Assembly (NCBI RefSeq): GCF_000368585.1
Contig: NZ_KB849558.1
Span: forward strand, 362,873-426,872
Length of the DNA stretch: 64,000 nt
DNA from: Acinetobacter venetianus RAG-1 = CIP 110063
GTDB lineage: Bacteria > Pseudomonadota > Gammaproteobacteria > Pseudomonadales > Moraxellaceae
Direction of reading: 5' to 3'
The notes under the pieces are model-generated. The model was not told where the DNA came from and ran no database searches. It saw nothing but the letters and a program-made list of their open reading frames with translations. Within the stretch, counting starts at the first letter, position 1, and each line of letters starts with the position of its first letter. Of this stretch, positions 1 through 7,685 are shown piece after piece. Made by a program: the position numbers and the translations under genes.

Positions 1-111
1 GGCTTCGGTGGTCAAGGCGGCTTCGGTGGTCAAGGCGGCTTCGGTGGTCAAGGCGGCTTCGACGGCGAAACTAAATTTGAAGATGGTCAAGAAGACGAAA
101 ACAATCGTTAA
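1..111 (+). CDS. C-terminal end of a glycine-rich protein (5' truncated)
   Basis: The window opens inside an open frame that ends at the TAA at 109-111. The 36 visible residues are three near-identical six-residue units (G-F-G-G-Q-G) followed by an acidic, asparagine-rich tail ending E-D-E-N-N-R. At DNA level this is an 18-nt tandem repeat with a fourth, diverged unit. Such Gly/Phe/Gln tails are low-complexity, probably disordered and often nucleic-acid binding. It is not SSB, because the conserved acidic D-D-x-P-F tip is absent. The family cannot be named without the missing N-terminal part. The frame is closed by a strong terminator 20 nt downstream, so it is a genuine gene end. Confidence 0.75.
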   Translation, partial: GFGGQGGFGGQGGFGGQGGFDGETKFEDGQEDENNR

Positions 112-130
112 TTGATTGATGATCTTTAAA

Positions 131-163
131 AATGCCAGTCTAATTATAGACTGGCATTTTTTT
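131..163 (+). terminator. Rho-independent terminator of the glycine-rich gene
   Basis: A perfect 12-bp stem (AATGCCAGTCTA at 131-142 paired with 147-158) with a 4-nt loop runs into a T tract at 157-163. It lies 20 nt after the stop at 111 and before the EamA gene. Confidence 0.9.
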
Positions 164-189
164 ATGTTTAAAAAGTAAGAATAAATACT

Positions 190-1047
190 ATGGAAATGAT
201 TATTGCGGCAGCATGTTGTAGCGTTCTAGTCTCGATTCTATTGAAATATCTAAAGATCAAAGGGTTTGATGTCTTTCAAATGATTGCTTGGAATTATCTA
301 AGCGCAAGTATTTTATGTTTTTACTGGTTTAAGACAGATCTCACACATGTTTCAATTCAAAATACACCGTGGTGGCTCATATTCACTTTGGCAATATTGC
401 TGCCAAGTATTTTTCTATGTTTAGCCAAATCATTACAATTCGCGGGTATTCTTAAAACAGAAATTGCTCAACGTCTAGCGGTTATTCTTTCCTTATTAGC
501 AGCGTATTTTATTTTTGGTGAACAATTTAGCCAATTAAAATTAATAGGTGTTGTTCTTGGTGTGCTTGCAATATTGGCAATTATTGTTGGGCAGGCAACA
601 GAACAGGCCAATAAAGGATTAAGCTTAAAGTCAGCTTTGTTTCTATTCAGTGTATGGGCGGGTTATGCGGCAGTAGATGTACTACTTAAATATAGTAGTA
701 GTCTGGGTTTGCAGTTTGCAGTCACGTTGAATTTAACATTTATTGCTGCCTTCATTTTATCGATTGCTTATATTGCGATTACACAAGCGAACTGGCAGCC
801 TAAAAACATTTTTACAGGTTTGTTTTTAGGAATATTAAATTTTTCCAATATCGCTTTATATGTTAAAGCACATATGATTTTTAAAGAAACGCCTGCGATT
901 GTCTTTGCTGGAATGAATATTCTCGTTGTTGTTTTAGGTGTATTGAGTGGAGTTGTATTGTTCAAAGAGCGAATAAAAGCATATACATGGATTGGATTAG
1001 TTTGTGGCGTGATTGCAGTATTATGTTTAGCCAAAGCTATGATGTAA
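190..1047 (+). CDS. EamA/DMT-family inner-membrane transporter
   Basis: The 285-residue protein is almost entirely hydrophobic, with about ten predicted membrane segments arranged as two five-helix halves. This is the size and layout of drug/metabolite transporter (EamA) proteins, which export or import small metabolites across the inner membrane. The substrate cannot be deduced. The start ATG at 190 lacks a clear Shine-Dalgarno sequence and a second in-frame ATG follows at 196, so the exact start is slightly uncertain. The gene is monocistronic, flanked by terminators at 131-163 and 1055-1080. Confidence 0.85.
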   Translation: MEMIIAAACCSVLVSILLKYLKIKGFDVFQMIAWNYLSASILCFYWFKTDLTHVSIQNTPWWLIFTLAILLPSIFLCLAKSLQFAGILKTEIAQRLAVILSLLAAYFIFGEQFSQLKLIGVVLGVLAILAIIVGQATEQANKGLSLKSALFLFSVWAGYAAVDVLLKYSSSLGLQFAVTLNLTFIAAFILSIAYIAITQANWQPKNIFTGLFLGILNFSNIALYVKAHMIFKETPAIVFAGMNILVVVLGVLSGVVLFKERIKAYTWIGLVCGVIAVLCLAKAMM

Positions 1048-1054
1048 TAAAAAT

Positions 1055-1080
1055 AAGGGAGTAAAATGAATAACTCCCTT
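1055..1080. terminator. Hairpin between convergent genes
   Basis: AAGGGAGT at 1055-1062 pairs with ACTCCCTT at 1073-1080. It sits between the convergent EamA and nitroreductase stops and could serve both strands, though T tracts are weak. Confidence 0.6.
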
Positions 1081-1091
1081 GTTCTGATTCA

Positions 1092-1745
1092 TTATAAACG
1101 AGTAAACACTACGTCATCTGCTAAGCGTGATTTAGGTAGTTTGGCATTAAAATCGCTATCACTGCGATAGCCTAATGCAACAATCACTGAGGCTTTTAAA
1201 CCTTTTTCTGTCAATCCAAATTCTTTATTGATTGTATCGCGATCAAAACCTTCCATTGGTGTCGCATCAATACTTTCTAATCCTGCTGCAAAAAGCAATT
1301 GACCAAGTGCAAGATAGGTTTGGTTTTCCATCCATGCTGAAAGATTTTTGAGTTCATTGCGATAGAATTCGACATAGCCAGAACGAGTATCTTGTTGACC
1401 TTGTTTAGCTGTTTCATCTTTAAATCGTCCACTTACATCATCTTGTTGTAATAATTGTTCTAAATATTCTGGTGTAATATCTGTACGAGTACAAAAGATG
1501 ATGGTGTGTGATGAGTTCAAGACTTTGGCTGCATTGTAAATATATTTACCCGTGAGTCCTGAAGCAATGCGCTGTTTGGCTTCATCAGATTCTGCAACTA
1601 AAAAATGCCATGGTTGAATATTTACCGAAGAAGGGCTAAAGCGCAAAATTTCAAGTAGCTTTTCAAATTGTTCTTTTGGAATTTTTTTCTCTGTGTCATA
1701 AGCTTTTGTCGCATAACGTGTTTTTGCTGTAGCTAAAGTATCCAT
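1092..1745 (-). CDS. nfsB: NfsB-like oxygen-insensitive NAD(P)H nitroreductase
   Basis: A 217-residue FMN-dependent nitroreductase that resembles E. coli NfsB along its length. The FMN-binding stretch S-P-S-S-V-N-I-Q-P-W-H-F lies at residues 37-48, and the C-terminal part keeps the N-A-x-L-P-K-S-R-L block. Family members reduce nitroaromatics, quinones or dihydropteridine with NAD(P)H in the cytosol. The gene is monocistronic with ATG at 1745. A perfect inverted repeat (1793-1814) overlaps the likely -35 region, suggesting regulation by an unidentified repressor or activator. The family is certain, the exact substrate is not. Confidence 0.88.
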   Translation of the reverse strand: MDTLATAKTRYATKAYDTEKKIPKEQFEKLLEILRFSPSSVNIQPWHFLVAESDEAKQRIASGLTGKYIYNAAKVLNSSHTIIFCTRTDITPEYLEQLLQQDDVSGRFKDETAKQGQQDTRSGYVEFYRNELKNLSAWMENQTYLALGQLLFAAGLESIDATPMEGFDRDTINKEFGLTEKGLKASVIVALGYRSDSDFNAKLPKSRLADDVVFTRL

Positions 1746-1792
1746 CAGAAATTAACTCAATTTAAAAATTTAATTTATTTTACTTGATCTAT

Positions 1793-1814
1793 ATTTCACT
1801 GAAAGTAGTGAAAT
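1793..1814 (-). promoter_or_regulatory. Inverted repeat in the nitroreductase promoter (candidate operator)
   Basis: ATTTCACT at 1793-1800 and AGTGAAAT at 1807-1814 form a perfect 8-bp dyad with a 6-nt spacer, 48 nt upstream of the start codon. On the minus strand the dyad overlaps a plausible -35 (CTTTCA), 17 nt before a TAAAAT -10. The position fits an operator, and the regulator is unknown. Confidence 0.5.
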
Positions 1815-1902
1815 GTGATTTCTATATAGATTTAAGTCGTATGTGCAAAGTTTTAGCTGACTTGAATAAAAGTGATGTATTAAATTGCAGAATAAAATTT
1901 TC

Positions 1903-2619
1903 TTAATAGTGCCACTGTTTAAAATCTAAATGATAATTTTCTAGTGGATTGATTTCTAAAATCCACGCTGAATCAGCACGCCAATCCCCTAAGACAATAC
2001 GTTGCTTATTATCAACTTGGTGGATTTCTGGACGGTGAGTATGACCGTGAATTAAATAATCAACTTGATCGATCAAGCACTCTACTGCATGAGCATTCAC
2101 ATCCATGATGTCATAACTTTTCAGCTGCTTGGTTTGGCTACTTTTTTTGCGAAAACCATTGGCTAGTTTTTGTCGAAAACTAAGTGGTGTGCGCTTTATG
2201 AAACCCAACAAAACTGGATTACGAATCACTTTACGGAAACGCTGATATGCCACATCATCAGTACAGAGCGCATCACCATGTTCAAGACGAAATTTTTTAT
2301 GGTGAATGTCAAGTGTATAAACGTCTGGTAATAGAATACCATTAAATTTGTTTAAGAATTTTTGTCCCAAAGCGAAATCACGATTACCAACTTGGAAGTA
2401 CACTTGATTTCCGTCATTGGTGAAACTTTGTAATGCTTGAATGATTTCATCTAACCATGGAGCTGTGTAGTCATCACCAATCCATGCATTAAACCAATCA
2501 CCTAAAATATAAAGTTGGGTGTTTTTATCTTGATATTGTTGCAATAAAGCCAAAAACCCTCGAACGAGTCGAGGGTGATCAGGTGACAAGTGTAAATCTG
2601 AAATAAACAGGTAGGTCAC
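1903..2619 (-). CDS. lpxH: UDP-2,3-diacylglucosamine diphosphatase (lipid A synthesis)
   Basis: LpxH cleaves UDP-2,3-diacylglucosamine to lipid X and UMP, the fourth step of lipid A synthesis, at the inner face of the cytoplasmic membrane. The 238-residue protein has every calcineurin-like metal motif: D-L-H at residues 8-10, G-D-W-F near 40-43, G-N-R-D at 78-81, H-G-D, and H-G-H-T-H in the C-terminal third. The start is GTG at 2619, chosen because AAGGA lies 7 nt upstream. It lies downstream of ppiB on the same strand, separated by an 86-nt gap that contains a palindromic repeat. Confidence 0.95.
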   Translation of the reverse strand: MTYLFISDLHLSPDHPRLVRGFLALLQQYQDKNTQLYILGDWFNAWIGDDYTAPWLDEIIQALQSFTNDGNQVYFQVGNRDFALGQKFLNKFNGILLPDVYTLDIHHKKFRLEHGDALCTDDVAYQRFRKVIRNPVLLGFIKRTPLSFRQKLANGFRKKSSQTKQLKSYDIMDVNAHAVECLIDQVDYLIHGHTHRPEIHQVDNKQRIVLGDWRADSAWILEINPLENYHLDFKQWHY

Positions 2620-2636
2620 ACTTTTATCCTTTTTAA

Positions 2637-2703
2637 ATCTCCCTAAATCCCTCTTTCTTAAAGAGGGACTTTCCTCCCTTTATAAAGGGAGGTTAGGAAG
2701 GAT
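2637..2703. repeat. Bipartite palindromic intergenic repeat
   Basis: Two hairpins stand side by side. CCCTCTTT (2649-2656) pairs with AAAGAGGG (2660-2667). A perfect 20-bp palindrome, CCTCCCTTTATAAAGGGAGG, occupies 2673-2692. The flanks (AATCTCCCTAA and TTAGGAAGGATT) are themselves roughly complementary, so the whole unit folds as one structure. There is no T tract, so it is not a standard terminator. It resembles, from memory, short palindromic repeats scattered between genes in Acinetobacter and related bacteria. Only one copy lies in this window. Confidence 0.7.
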
Positions 2704-2705
2704 TA

Positions 2706-3215
2706 TTATTCAGAGATAATTTTAGCAGATTCAATCACAACGTTTTCTAAAGGAACATCAGCGTGATAACCACGGTTACCAGTACGAACGCCTTTAATCT
2801 CGCCTACAATGTCCATACCTTCAACAACTTTACCAAATACTGCATAACCCCAGCCTTGAGCTGTTTTACCAGTGTGGTTTAAGAAAGAGTTGTTTTTTAC
2901 GTTAATAAAGAACTGAGCAGAAGCAGAGTGAGGTGCTTGTGTGCGCGCCATTGCGATTGTACCTTCATCGTTGCTTAAGCCATTGTCAGCTTCGTTTTCG
3001 ATTGAGTCACGCGTTGCTTTTTCTTTAAAGTTTTCATCCATGCCACCGCCTTGGATCATAAAACCATCAATCACACGGTGGAAAATTACGCCGTCATAGA
3101 AACCGTCACGTACATATTCTAAGAAATTTGCAACCGTTTTTGGTGCTTTTTCAGCGTTAAGCTCAAGAACAATACGACCTTTGTTGGTATTTAATTCGAC
3201 TTGAGGAAAACTCAT
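2706..3215 (-). CDS. ppiB: Cyclophilin-type peptidyl-prolyl isomerase B
   Basis: A 169-residue single-domain cyclophilin without a signal peptide, so cytosolic. It keeps the catalytic F-H-R-V-I-D stretch at residues 45-50, followed by F-M-I-Q-G-G, the Q-F-F-I region and the H-x-V-F-G-K-V-x-x-G-M block. It catalyses cis-trans isomerisation of X-Pro bonds. ATG at 3215 is preceded by AGGAG, and a perfect hairpin (3233-3250) lies just upstream of that site. It is divergent from glnS. Confidence 0.95.
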   Translation of the reverse strand: MSFPQVELNTNKGRIVLELNAEKAPKTVANFLEYVRDGFYDGVIFHRVIDGFMIQGGGMDENFKEKATRDSIENEADNGLSNDEGTIAMARTQAPHSASAQFFINVKNNSFLNHTGKTAQGWGYAVFGKVVEGMDIVGEIKGVRTGNRGYHADVPLENVVIESAKIISE

Positions 3216-3232
3216 TACATTAATCTCCTAAA

Positions 3233-3250
3233 CATGGTCTTGTGACCATG
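3233..3250 (-). promoter_or_regulatory. Hairpin in the ppiB leader next to the ribosome binding site
   Basis: CATGGTC (3233-3239) and GACCATG (3244-3250) form a 7-bp stem with a 4-nt loop, ending about 5 nt from the AGGAG used by ppiB. It may affect ribosome loading or be a protein-binding dyad. Confidence 0.4.
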
Positions 3251-3300
3251 GGTTTTTGGTTGAGAGAAGCATAAGCAAACTGTAAACTACAAGGCAAGTA

Positions 3301-3343
3301 AAAAACGTTAAAATCTTTGAGAAAAAGCAAAGATTGCGTTTTT
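3301..3343 (+). promoter_or_regulatory. Nested hairpin with T run in the glnS leader
   Basis: AAAAACG (3301-3307) pairs with CGTTTTT (3337-3343), and inside it ATCTTTG (3313-3319) pairs with CAAAGAT (3328-3334). The right arm ends in TTTTT, 38 nt before the glnS ATG. It is terminator-like in shape, though rich in A-U pairs, and might be an attenuator or only promoter-flanking structure. Confidence 0.35.
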
Positions 3344-3381
3344 ATGTCCTATTTTTAACAGTAAGAAGTGATTTACTCCCT

Positions 3382-5109
3382 ATGAAGCCAAATGATGTTG
3401 TTTCAGAACTGCCAAAGACCCCGACACCGAACACCCAAGCCATTGTCGATGCTGAGCAGCAAGAACAACAGGTAGGCTTAGATTTTGTACGTCAAGTCAT
3501 TACTGATGATTTAAAAGATGGACGTACGCAAAAAGTTGTTACACGTTTCCCTCCTGAGCCAAATGGTTATTTACATATTGGTCATGTAAAAGCAATTTGT
3601 TTGAACTTTGGTATTGCTGAGGAATTTGATGGGTTATGTAACTTACGTTTTGACGATACTAACCCAGATGCTGAAGAACAAGAATATGTTGATGGTATCG
3701 CCAACGATGTGAAATGGTTAGGTTTTAACTGGAATGGCGAGCCTCGCTATGCCTCAGGTTATTTTGATCAACTGTATGCATGGGCTGTTCAGTTGATTGA
3801 ACAAGGTGATGCTTATGTTGATTTGCAAACTCCAGAAGAAATTAAGCTGAATCGCGGTAATTTCGTTGAGCCGGGTAAAAACTCACCTTATCGCGATGCT
3901 TCTGTTGAACAGAATCTTGCGCGCTTTGAACAAATGCGTAATGGTGAAATCAAAGAAGGCGGTGCTGTACTACGTGCCAAGATTGATATGGCGAGTCCGA
4001 ATGTACACATGCGTGACCCGATTCTTTATCGTGTGCTTCATTCAGAACATCACCAAACAGGCGATAAATGGAAAATTTATCCAATGTATGACTATGCTCA
4101 TCCATTATCTGACGCCATTGAGGGTATTACTCATTCACTCTGCACTTTGGAATTCCAAGATCACCGTCCATTCTATGATTGGATTGTAGAAAAAGTTCAC
4201 TCTCAAGCTGTACCGCGTCAGTATGAATCCTCTCGTTTAAATGTGGATTATACGATTACCTCTAAACGTAAATTGCGTAAACTAGTTGAAGGCAATTATG
4301 TACAAGGGTGGGATGACCCACGTATGCCAACTGTCGTTGGGATGCGACGTCGTGGTTTCACACCTGAAGGTTTACGTGATTTCTGTAAGCGTGTTGGCGT
4401 ATCAAAAACTGATGGTATTGTTGATGTCGCGATGCTTGAGTTCTGTATTCGTCAGTCTTTAGAAAATGCAGCAGCTCGTGGTATGGCGGTGCTTGATCCA
4501 TTGAAAGTAACGTTAACTAATTTGCCAGAAGAATTAGATTTAACGCATAAACGTCATCCGAATGTTGATATGGGCGAGCGTGTTATTCCATTAACACGCG
4601 AAATTTATATTGATCGTAAAGATTTTGAAGAAGTACCTCCAAAAGGTTTTAAACGTTTAATACCAGAAGGTGAGGTGCGTTTACGCCATGCTTATGTGAT
4701 CAAGTGTGATGAGGTGATTAAAGATGCTAGTGGTGAAATCATTGAACTAAAATGTTCAATTGATCCTGAAACTTTAGGTAAAAACCCTGAGGGTCGTAAG
4801 GTAAAAGGGGTGATTCATTGGGTATCTGCGAGTAAAGGTGTAGCTGCGGAAGTACGTATTTATGATCGCTTGTTTACTGAGGCTGCGCCAGATGCAGATG
4901 ATGATTTCTTGGCGCATCTGAATCCTGAATCATTAAAAGTGGTTCAAGCTGTGATTGAACCTGCTTTGGCACAAGCAAAACCAGAAGATCGTTTCCAATT
5001 TGAACGTGAAGGTTACTTTGTCGCGGATCAACATGATCACAATCCAGAGAAACCTGTGTTTAATCGTATTTTAGATTTAAAAGATAGTTTTAAAATCGAA
5101 AAAAAATGA
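3382..5109 (+). CDS. glnS: Glutaminyl-tRNA synthetase
   Basis: GlnRS charges tRNA-Gln with glutamine. From the ATG at 3382 the protein has 575 residues, close to the family norm of about 555. The class I signature [12 protein letters not shown] spans residues 57-68, and a KMSKS-type loop (T-S-K-R-K-L) follows mid-protein. The C-terminal anticodon-binding beta-barrels are complete. The frame extends upstream to a TTG at 3334, but those 16 extra residues lie inside a hairpin and are not family-like, so the ATG is preferred. It is transcribed alone and ends at the terminator at 5148-5177. Confidence 0.96.
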   Translation: MKPNDVVSELPKTPTPNTQAIVDAEQQEQQVGLDFVRQVITDDLKDGRTQKVVTRFPPEPNGYLHIGHVKAICLNFGIAEEFDGLCNLRFDDTNPDAEEQEYVDGIANDVKWLGFNWNGEPRYASGYFDQLYAWAVQLIEQGDAYVDLQTPEEIKLNRGNFVEPGKNSPYRDASVEQNLARFEQMRNGEIKEGGAVLRAKIDMASPNVHMRDPILYRVLHSEHHQTGDKWKIYPMYDYAHPLSDAIEGITHSLCTLEFQDHRPFYDWIVEKVHSQAVPRQYESSRLNVDYTITSKRKLRKLVEGNYVQGWDDPRMPTVVGMRRRGFTPEGLRDFCKRVGVSKTDGIVDVAMLEFCIRQSLENAAARGMAVLDPLKVTLTNLPEELDLTHKRHPNVDMGERVIPLTREIYIDRKDFEEVPPKGFKRLIPEGEVRLRHAYVIKCDEVIKDASGEIIELKCSIDPETLGKNPEGRKVKGVIHWVSASKGVAAEVRIYDRLFTEAAPDADDDFLAHLNPESLKVVQAVIEPALAQAKPEDRFQFEREGYFVADQHDHNPEKPVFNRILDLKDSFKIEKK

Positions 5110-5147
5110 TTTTATAAACTTATTTTAAATTATATCTAATTAAAAAT

Positions 5148-5177
5148 AAAAAGCCCAATGTTGTCATTGGGCTTTTT
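5148..5177. terminator. Bidirectional terminator after glnS
   Basis: AAAAAGCCCAATG (5148-5160) pairs with CATTGGGCTTTTT (5165-5177) through a 4-nt loop. T tracts on both strands allow it to stop glnS and also a minus-strand transcript covering 5182-5286. Confidence 0.9.
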
Positions 5178-5181
5178 ATTT

Positions 5182-5286
5182 TTAAGGGTTAATATGATAA
5201 AAATAAATGACGATAAAAATAAGTACAAAAATCGAGATAATTAGGTACGTATTAATTGTATGAAAACTTTTTAAAAACTTTAGCAT
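5182..5286 (-). CDS. Candidate 34-residue single-span membrane microprotein
   Basis: An ATG-initiated minus-strand frame of 34 codons ends at the TAA at 5182-5184. It encodes a short basic N terminus (M-L-K-F-L-K-S-F-H), a hydrophobic stretch of about 20 residues rich in I, F, V and Y, and a short polar end (Y-H-I-N-P). This is the layout of small bacterial inner-membrane proteins. Its stop is 5 nt from the bidirectional terminator at 5148-5177, as expected for a transcription unit. Against it, the upstream GGGTGGG is a weak, distant ribosome site and I find no clear promoter. No function is proposed. Confidence 0.4.
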   Translation of the reverse strand: MLKFLKSFHTINTYLIISIFVLIFIVIYFYHINP

Positions 5287-5519
5287 GCTGCTGCTGACCC
5301 ACCCAAGACACAATACAATAAAATATAATGTTTATAGTTTATTGTTTTTATTGACTGTTGCTAATATATATTGTTTTAAATTGACTTTTTTTATGTTTAT
5401 TTATGTAATTGATTTTATCAAATTGTAAAAATATTGAGTTGAAAATTATGGGATTTTAAAGAACTTAAGCAATATATTGTTTACGTTTAACATATTGCTT
5501 GAATATTTATCTATTAATT
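5287..5519. other. AT-rich intergenic stretch
   Basis: No gene is seen. The only structure is a 9-bp dyad, AAGCAATAT (5467-5475) with ATATTGCTT (5492-5500), located just after the amidotransferase stop. It could be a weak transcript end for that gene. Confidence 0.5.
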
Positions 5520-6230
5520 TTAAATAAGATACTCTAAAAAACTCCTCATCAGATTCTGTGTCTTTTGTTCTAAATCTTGTGCATACAAATAATTATCATT
5601 CCTCAACTGTTGAATCGATAGTTGAGCATTACGTATTTCACAAGTATGCCCAATTAGCCATTTTTCGAAGCTTTCTTCAAGAATTTCTAAATGAAATTGT
5701 AGTGCTAAAATATTTTTTCCAATGGAAAAGGCTTGATTTGGATACATTGCAGAACTTGCGAGTAAGGTCGCATTCTCTGGTAAATCAAAAGTATCTCCAT
5801 GCCAATGCAATACTTTTGTATTTTTAAGTGGCGATAAAATATTCTGTTCTACATTTTTGATTTCTAATTCACTCCATCCTATTTCTTTTTGTTCACCTGC
5901 ATAAACGTTTGCTCCTAGCGCATGTGCAATTAATTGAGCACCAAGACAAATACCAATCGTTGGCTTATCGTCTTTTAAGCGTTGTCTTAAACCAGAGATT
6001 TCATCAATTAAAAAAGGGTAGTCTTCTGTTTCGTAGACACCAATTGGTCCACCTAAAATAATCGTGAGACCTTCATAATTAAGCGCTGGACTGAGATCAT
6101 CAACACCAGCTTCAAAATAACGAACACGGAAACCGAGCTGATAAAATACGTCTTCTAATGAACCTAAGTCTTCGAATGCTAGATGTTGAATTGCATAGAT
6201 TGTTTTAGGAAATGATGTATTCAAGTTCAT
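5520..6230 (-). CDS. Class I glutamine amidotransferase domain protein
   Basis: A 236-residue stand-alone GATase1 domain like those annotated GMP-synthase-like. The nucleophile elbow G-I-C-L-G-A-Q places the catalytic Cys at residue 95, and L-Q-F-H-L-E supplies the His-x-Glu of the triad (the usual Pro is Leu). The oxyanion strand I-L-G-G-P-I-G lies near 58-64. Stand-alone members hydrolyse glutamine or gamma-glutamyl compounds, and the acceptor here is unknown. ATG at 6230 is 48 nt from the GNAT gene stop at 6279, so the two may be cotranscribed. Confidence 0.82.
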   Translation of the reverse strand: MNLNTSFPKTIYAIQHLAFEDLGSLEDVFYQLGFRVRYFEAGVDDLSPALNYEGLTIILGGPIGVYETEDYPFLIDEISGLRQRLKDDKPTIGICLGAQLIAHALGANVYAGEQKEIGWSELEIKNVEQNILSPLKNTKVLHWHGDTFDLPENATLLASSAMYPNQAFSIGKNILALQFHLEILEESFEKWLIGHTCEIRNAQLSIQQLRNDNYLYAQDLEQKTQNLMRSFLEYLI

Positions 6231-6278
6231 AGAAATATTTCTTATGTCAGGTGTATTTGGGGACTACTTGTAAGACAA

Positions 6279-6836
6279 TTAATCTGAATGACTGTCCCAA
6301 TCAGATCGAAGTAAGCCATAGTGTAGCAAATCATGAAACTGATTTGACCAATAACCTGCTTCTCTGTGATGACCTTCATATTTAAAAGCTAAATTTTCAG
6401 CTAAGCGAAGTGATGGATAATTCTTAGGATGGATAAATGCTTCAATTCGATTGAGTTTCATGTGTGCAAAACCCCAAGCAATCATGGTCTTTAATGCTTC
6501 CGTCATGTATCCATGACCCCAAGCAGAGGATGAGAGTTCATAACCAATTCTACATTTCTTCCAATCAGGCTCCCATTTGAATAAGCCACAGGTTCCAATC
6601 AATTGATCACTTTCTTGGGTTTGTATACCCCAACGCGTTGCAGGGTTTGGGTGTGTTCTCCAGTCTGCAAAAATTTGAACATATTTTTGAGCTTCTGATA
6701 TGGATCGAATAGGATCTGCACCAAACCAACGCATTGCCTCGGCATTTGAATAAATTTCAAAAAGTTGAGGCACATCATCCATCGTAATTTCACGTAGTAA
6801 TAGTCTTTCAGTAGATAAAATTGGAAAAGGTGTCAT
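6279..6836 (-). CDS. RimJ/RimL-type GNAT N-acetyltransferase
   Basis: A 185-residue acetyl-CoA-dependent N-acetyltransferase. It starts with the typical T-E-R-L-L-L-R block, has the I-G-Y-E-L-S core strand followed by the W-G-x-G-Y-M-T-E-A acetyl-CoA loop, and ends with the N-x-x-S-x-x-L-x-E-x-L-x-F-K-x-E-G motif. These are hallmarks of the RimJ/RimL branch, which acetylates protein N termini or small amines. The substrate is unknown. It lies 26 nt downstream of eutC on the same strand, so read-through from the ethanolamine operon is possible, though it is not a known eut gene. Confidence 0.85.
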   Translation of the reverse strand: MTPFPILSTERLLLREITMDDVPQLFEIYSNAEAMRWFGADPIRSISEAQKYVQIFADWRTHPNPATRWGIQTQESDQLIGTCGLFKWEPDWKKCRIGYELSSSAWGHGYMTEALKTMIAWGFAHMKLNRIEAFIHPKNYPSLRLAENLAFKYEGHHREAGYWSNQFHDLLHYGLLRSDWDSHSD

Positions 6837-6862
6837 CGTATTCTACTTCTAAAAATATGGTA

Positions 6863-7675
6863 TTAGAAAAGGAGCTTAGGTTGATCTATATGTTGAAACT
6901 CTGGGACTTGATGCTCATCTTTTAAGTCCACGCCTGATAAGCCAAGTCGTTTTGATTCTTTCATTAAATTCATCAGTCGTTGCGTAGCGATTAGAATGCT
7001 CAAGCCTGCTGGACGAACATTTGAAATACAATTGCGTGCTGAATCGAGACATCCTGTGCGGGCATGCCATGTATAGTAAATTCCCATGCTATCTGGTGAG
7101 CTTAGACCTGGGCGTTCTCCAATTAGCATAACCAACATGGATGCTTTGAAAATCTGAGCAACATCATCACCTAATGCAACTCGGCTACCTGTTGCTAAAA
7201 TAATAGGTGCAAGACTCCAACCTTCTTGCTGAATATATTTGTTTAGAGACAAAATAAAGGGGATCGCATTTGCTTCAATCGCACGTGCAGAGAGTCCATC
7301 ACCGACAACAATACAAACATCATAGGGTTGTGAATCAATAGATTGCTCAATAAGTATTTGTTTTGAATGTTCTGAAAGTTGTCGTCCTAAGTCTGGTCGT
7401 TTTAGATATGTTTCTTTATCTTCGGCATTACTATTTACATGGAAGCTTTGTAGTGAATGATCTTTTAATTGCTCAGTTAAATAGGCTGTATTCAGGTTCT
7501 GATAAACTGCATCTTGAGCTTGCGCATGCGAAAGTTGAAACTCAAGTAGCGCTTGAGTTGGGATGCTGCAACCTGCACGACCAAGCGCAATTCGAGCATC
7601 CGTAAATTGTTTCAGTTTTTCCCACTGATCTTGATGTAGATGTGTAGGATATTGAATATCACGATCAAGTTTCAT
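6863..7675 (-). CDS. eutC: Ethanolamine ammonia-lyase small subunit
   Basis: EutC is the light subunit of the adenosylcobalamin-dependent lyase that turns ethanolamine into acetaldehyde and ammonia. The protein has 270 residues and shows family blocks such as V-V-G-D-G-L-S-A-R-A-I near the middle, I-G-E-R-P-G-L-S-S-P-D-S-M-G, and a late I-S-N-V-R-P-x-G segment. Two in-frame ATGs exist. The one at 7675 is preferred because AGGAG lies 7 nt upstream, while for the ATG at 7681 the site is too close. It follows eutB after about 10 nt. Confidence 0.93.
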   Translation of the reverse strand: MKLDRDIQYPTHLHQDQWEKLKQFTDARIALGRAGCSIPTQALLEFQLSHAQAQDAVYQNLNTAYLTEQLKDHSLQSFHVNSNAEDKETYLKRPDLGRQLSEHSKQILIEQSIDSQPYDVCIVVGDGLSARAIEANAIPFILSLNKYIQQEGWSLAPIILATGSRVALGDDVAQIFKASMLVMLIGERPGLSSPDSMGIYYTWHARTGCLDSARNCISNVRPAGLSILIATQRLMNLMKESKRLGLSGVDLKDEHQVPEFQHIDQPKLLF

Positions 7676-7685
7676 CGGCATTCTC

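Noticed and set aside
1..111. Possible C terminus of single-stranded DNA-binding protein
   Set aside because: Gly-rich linkers are typical of SSB, but the invariant acidic tip ending in Pro-Phe is missing, so SSB is not supported.
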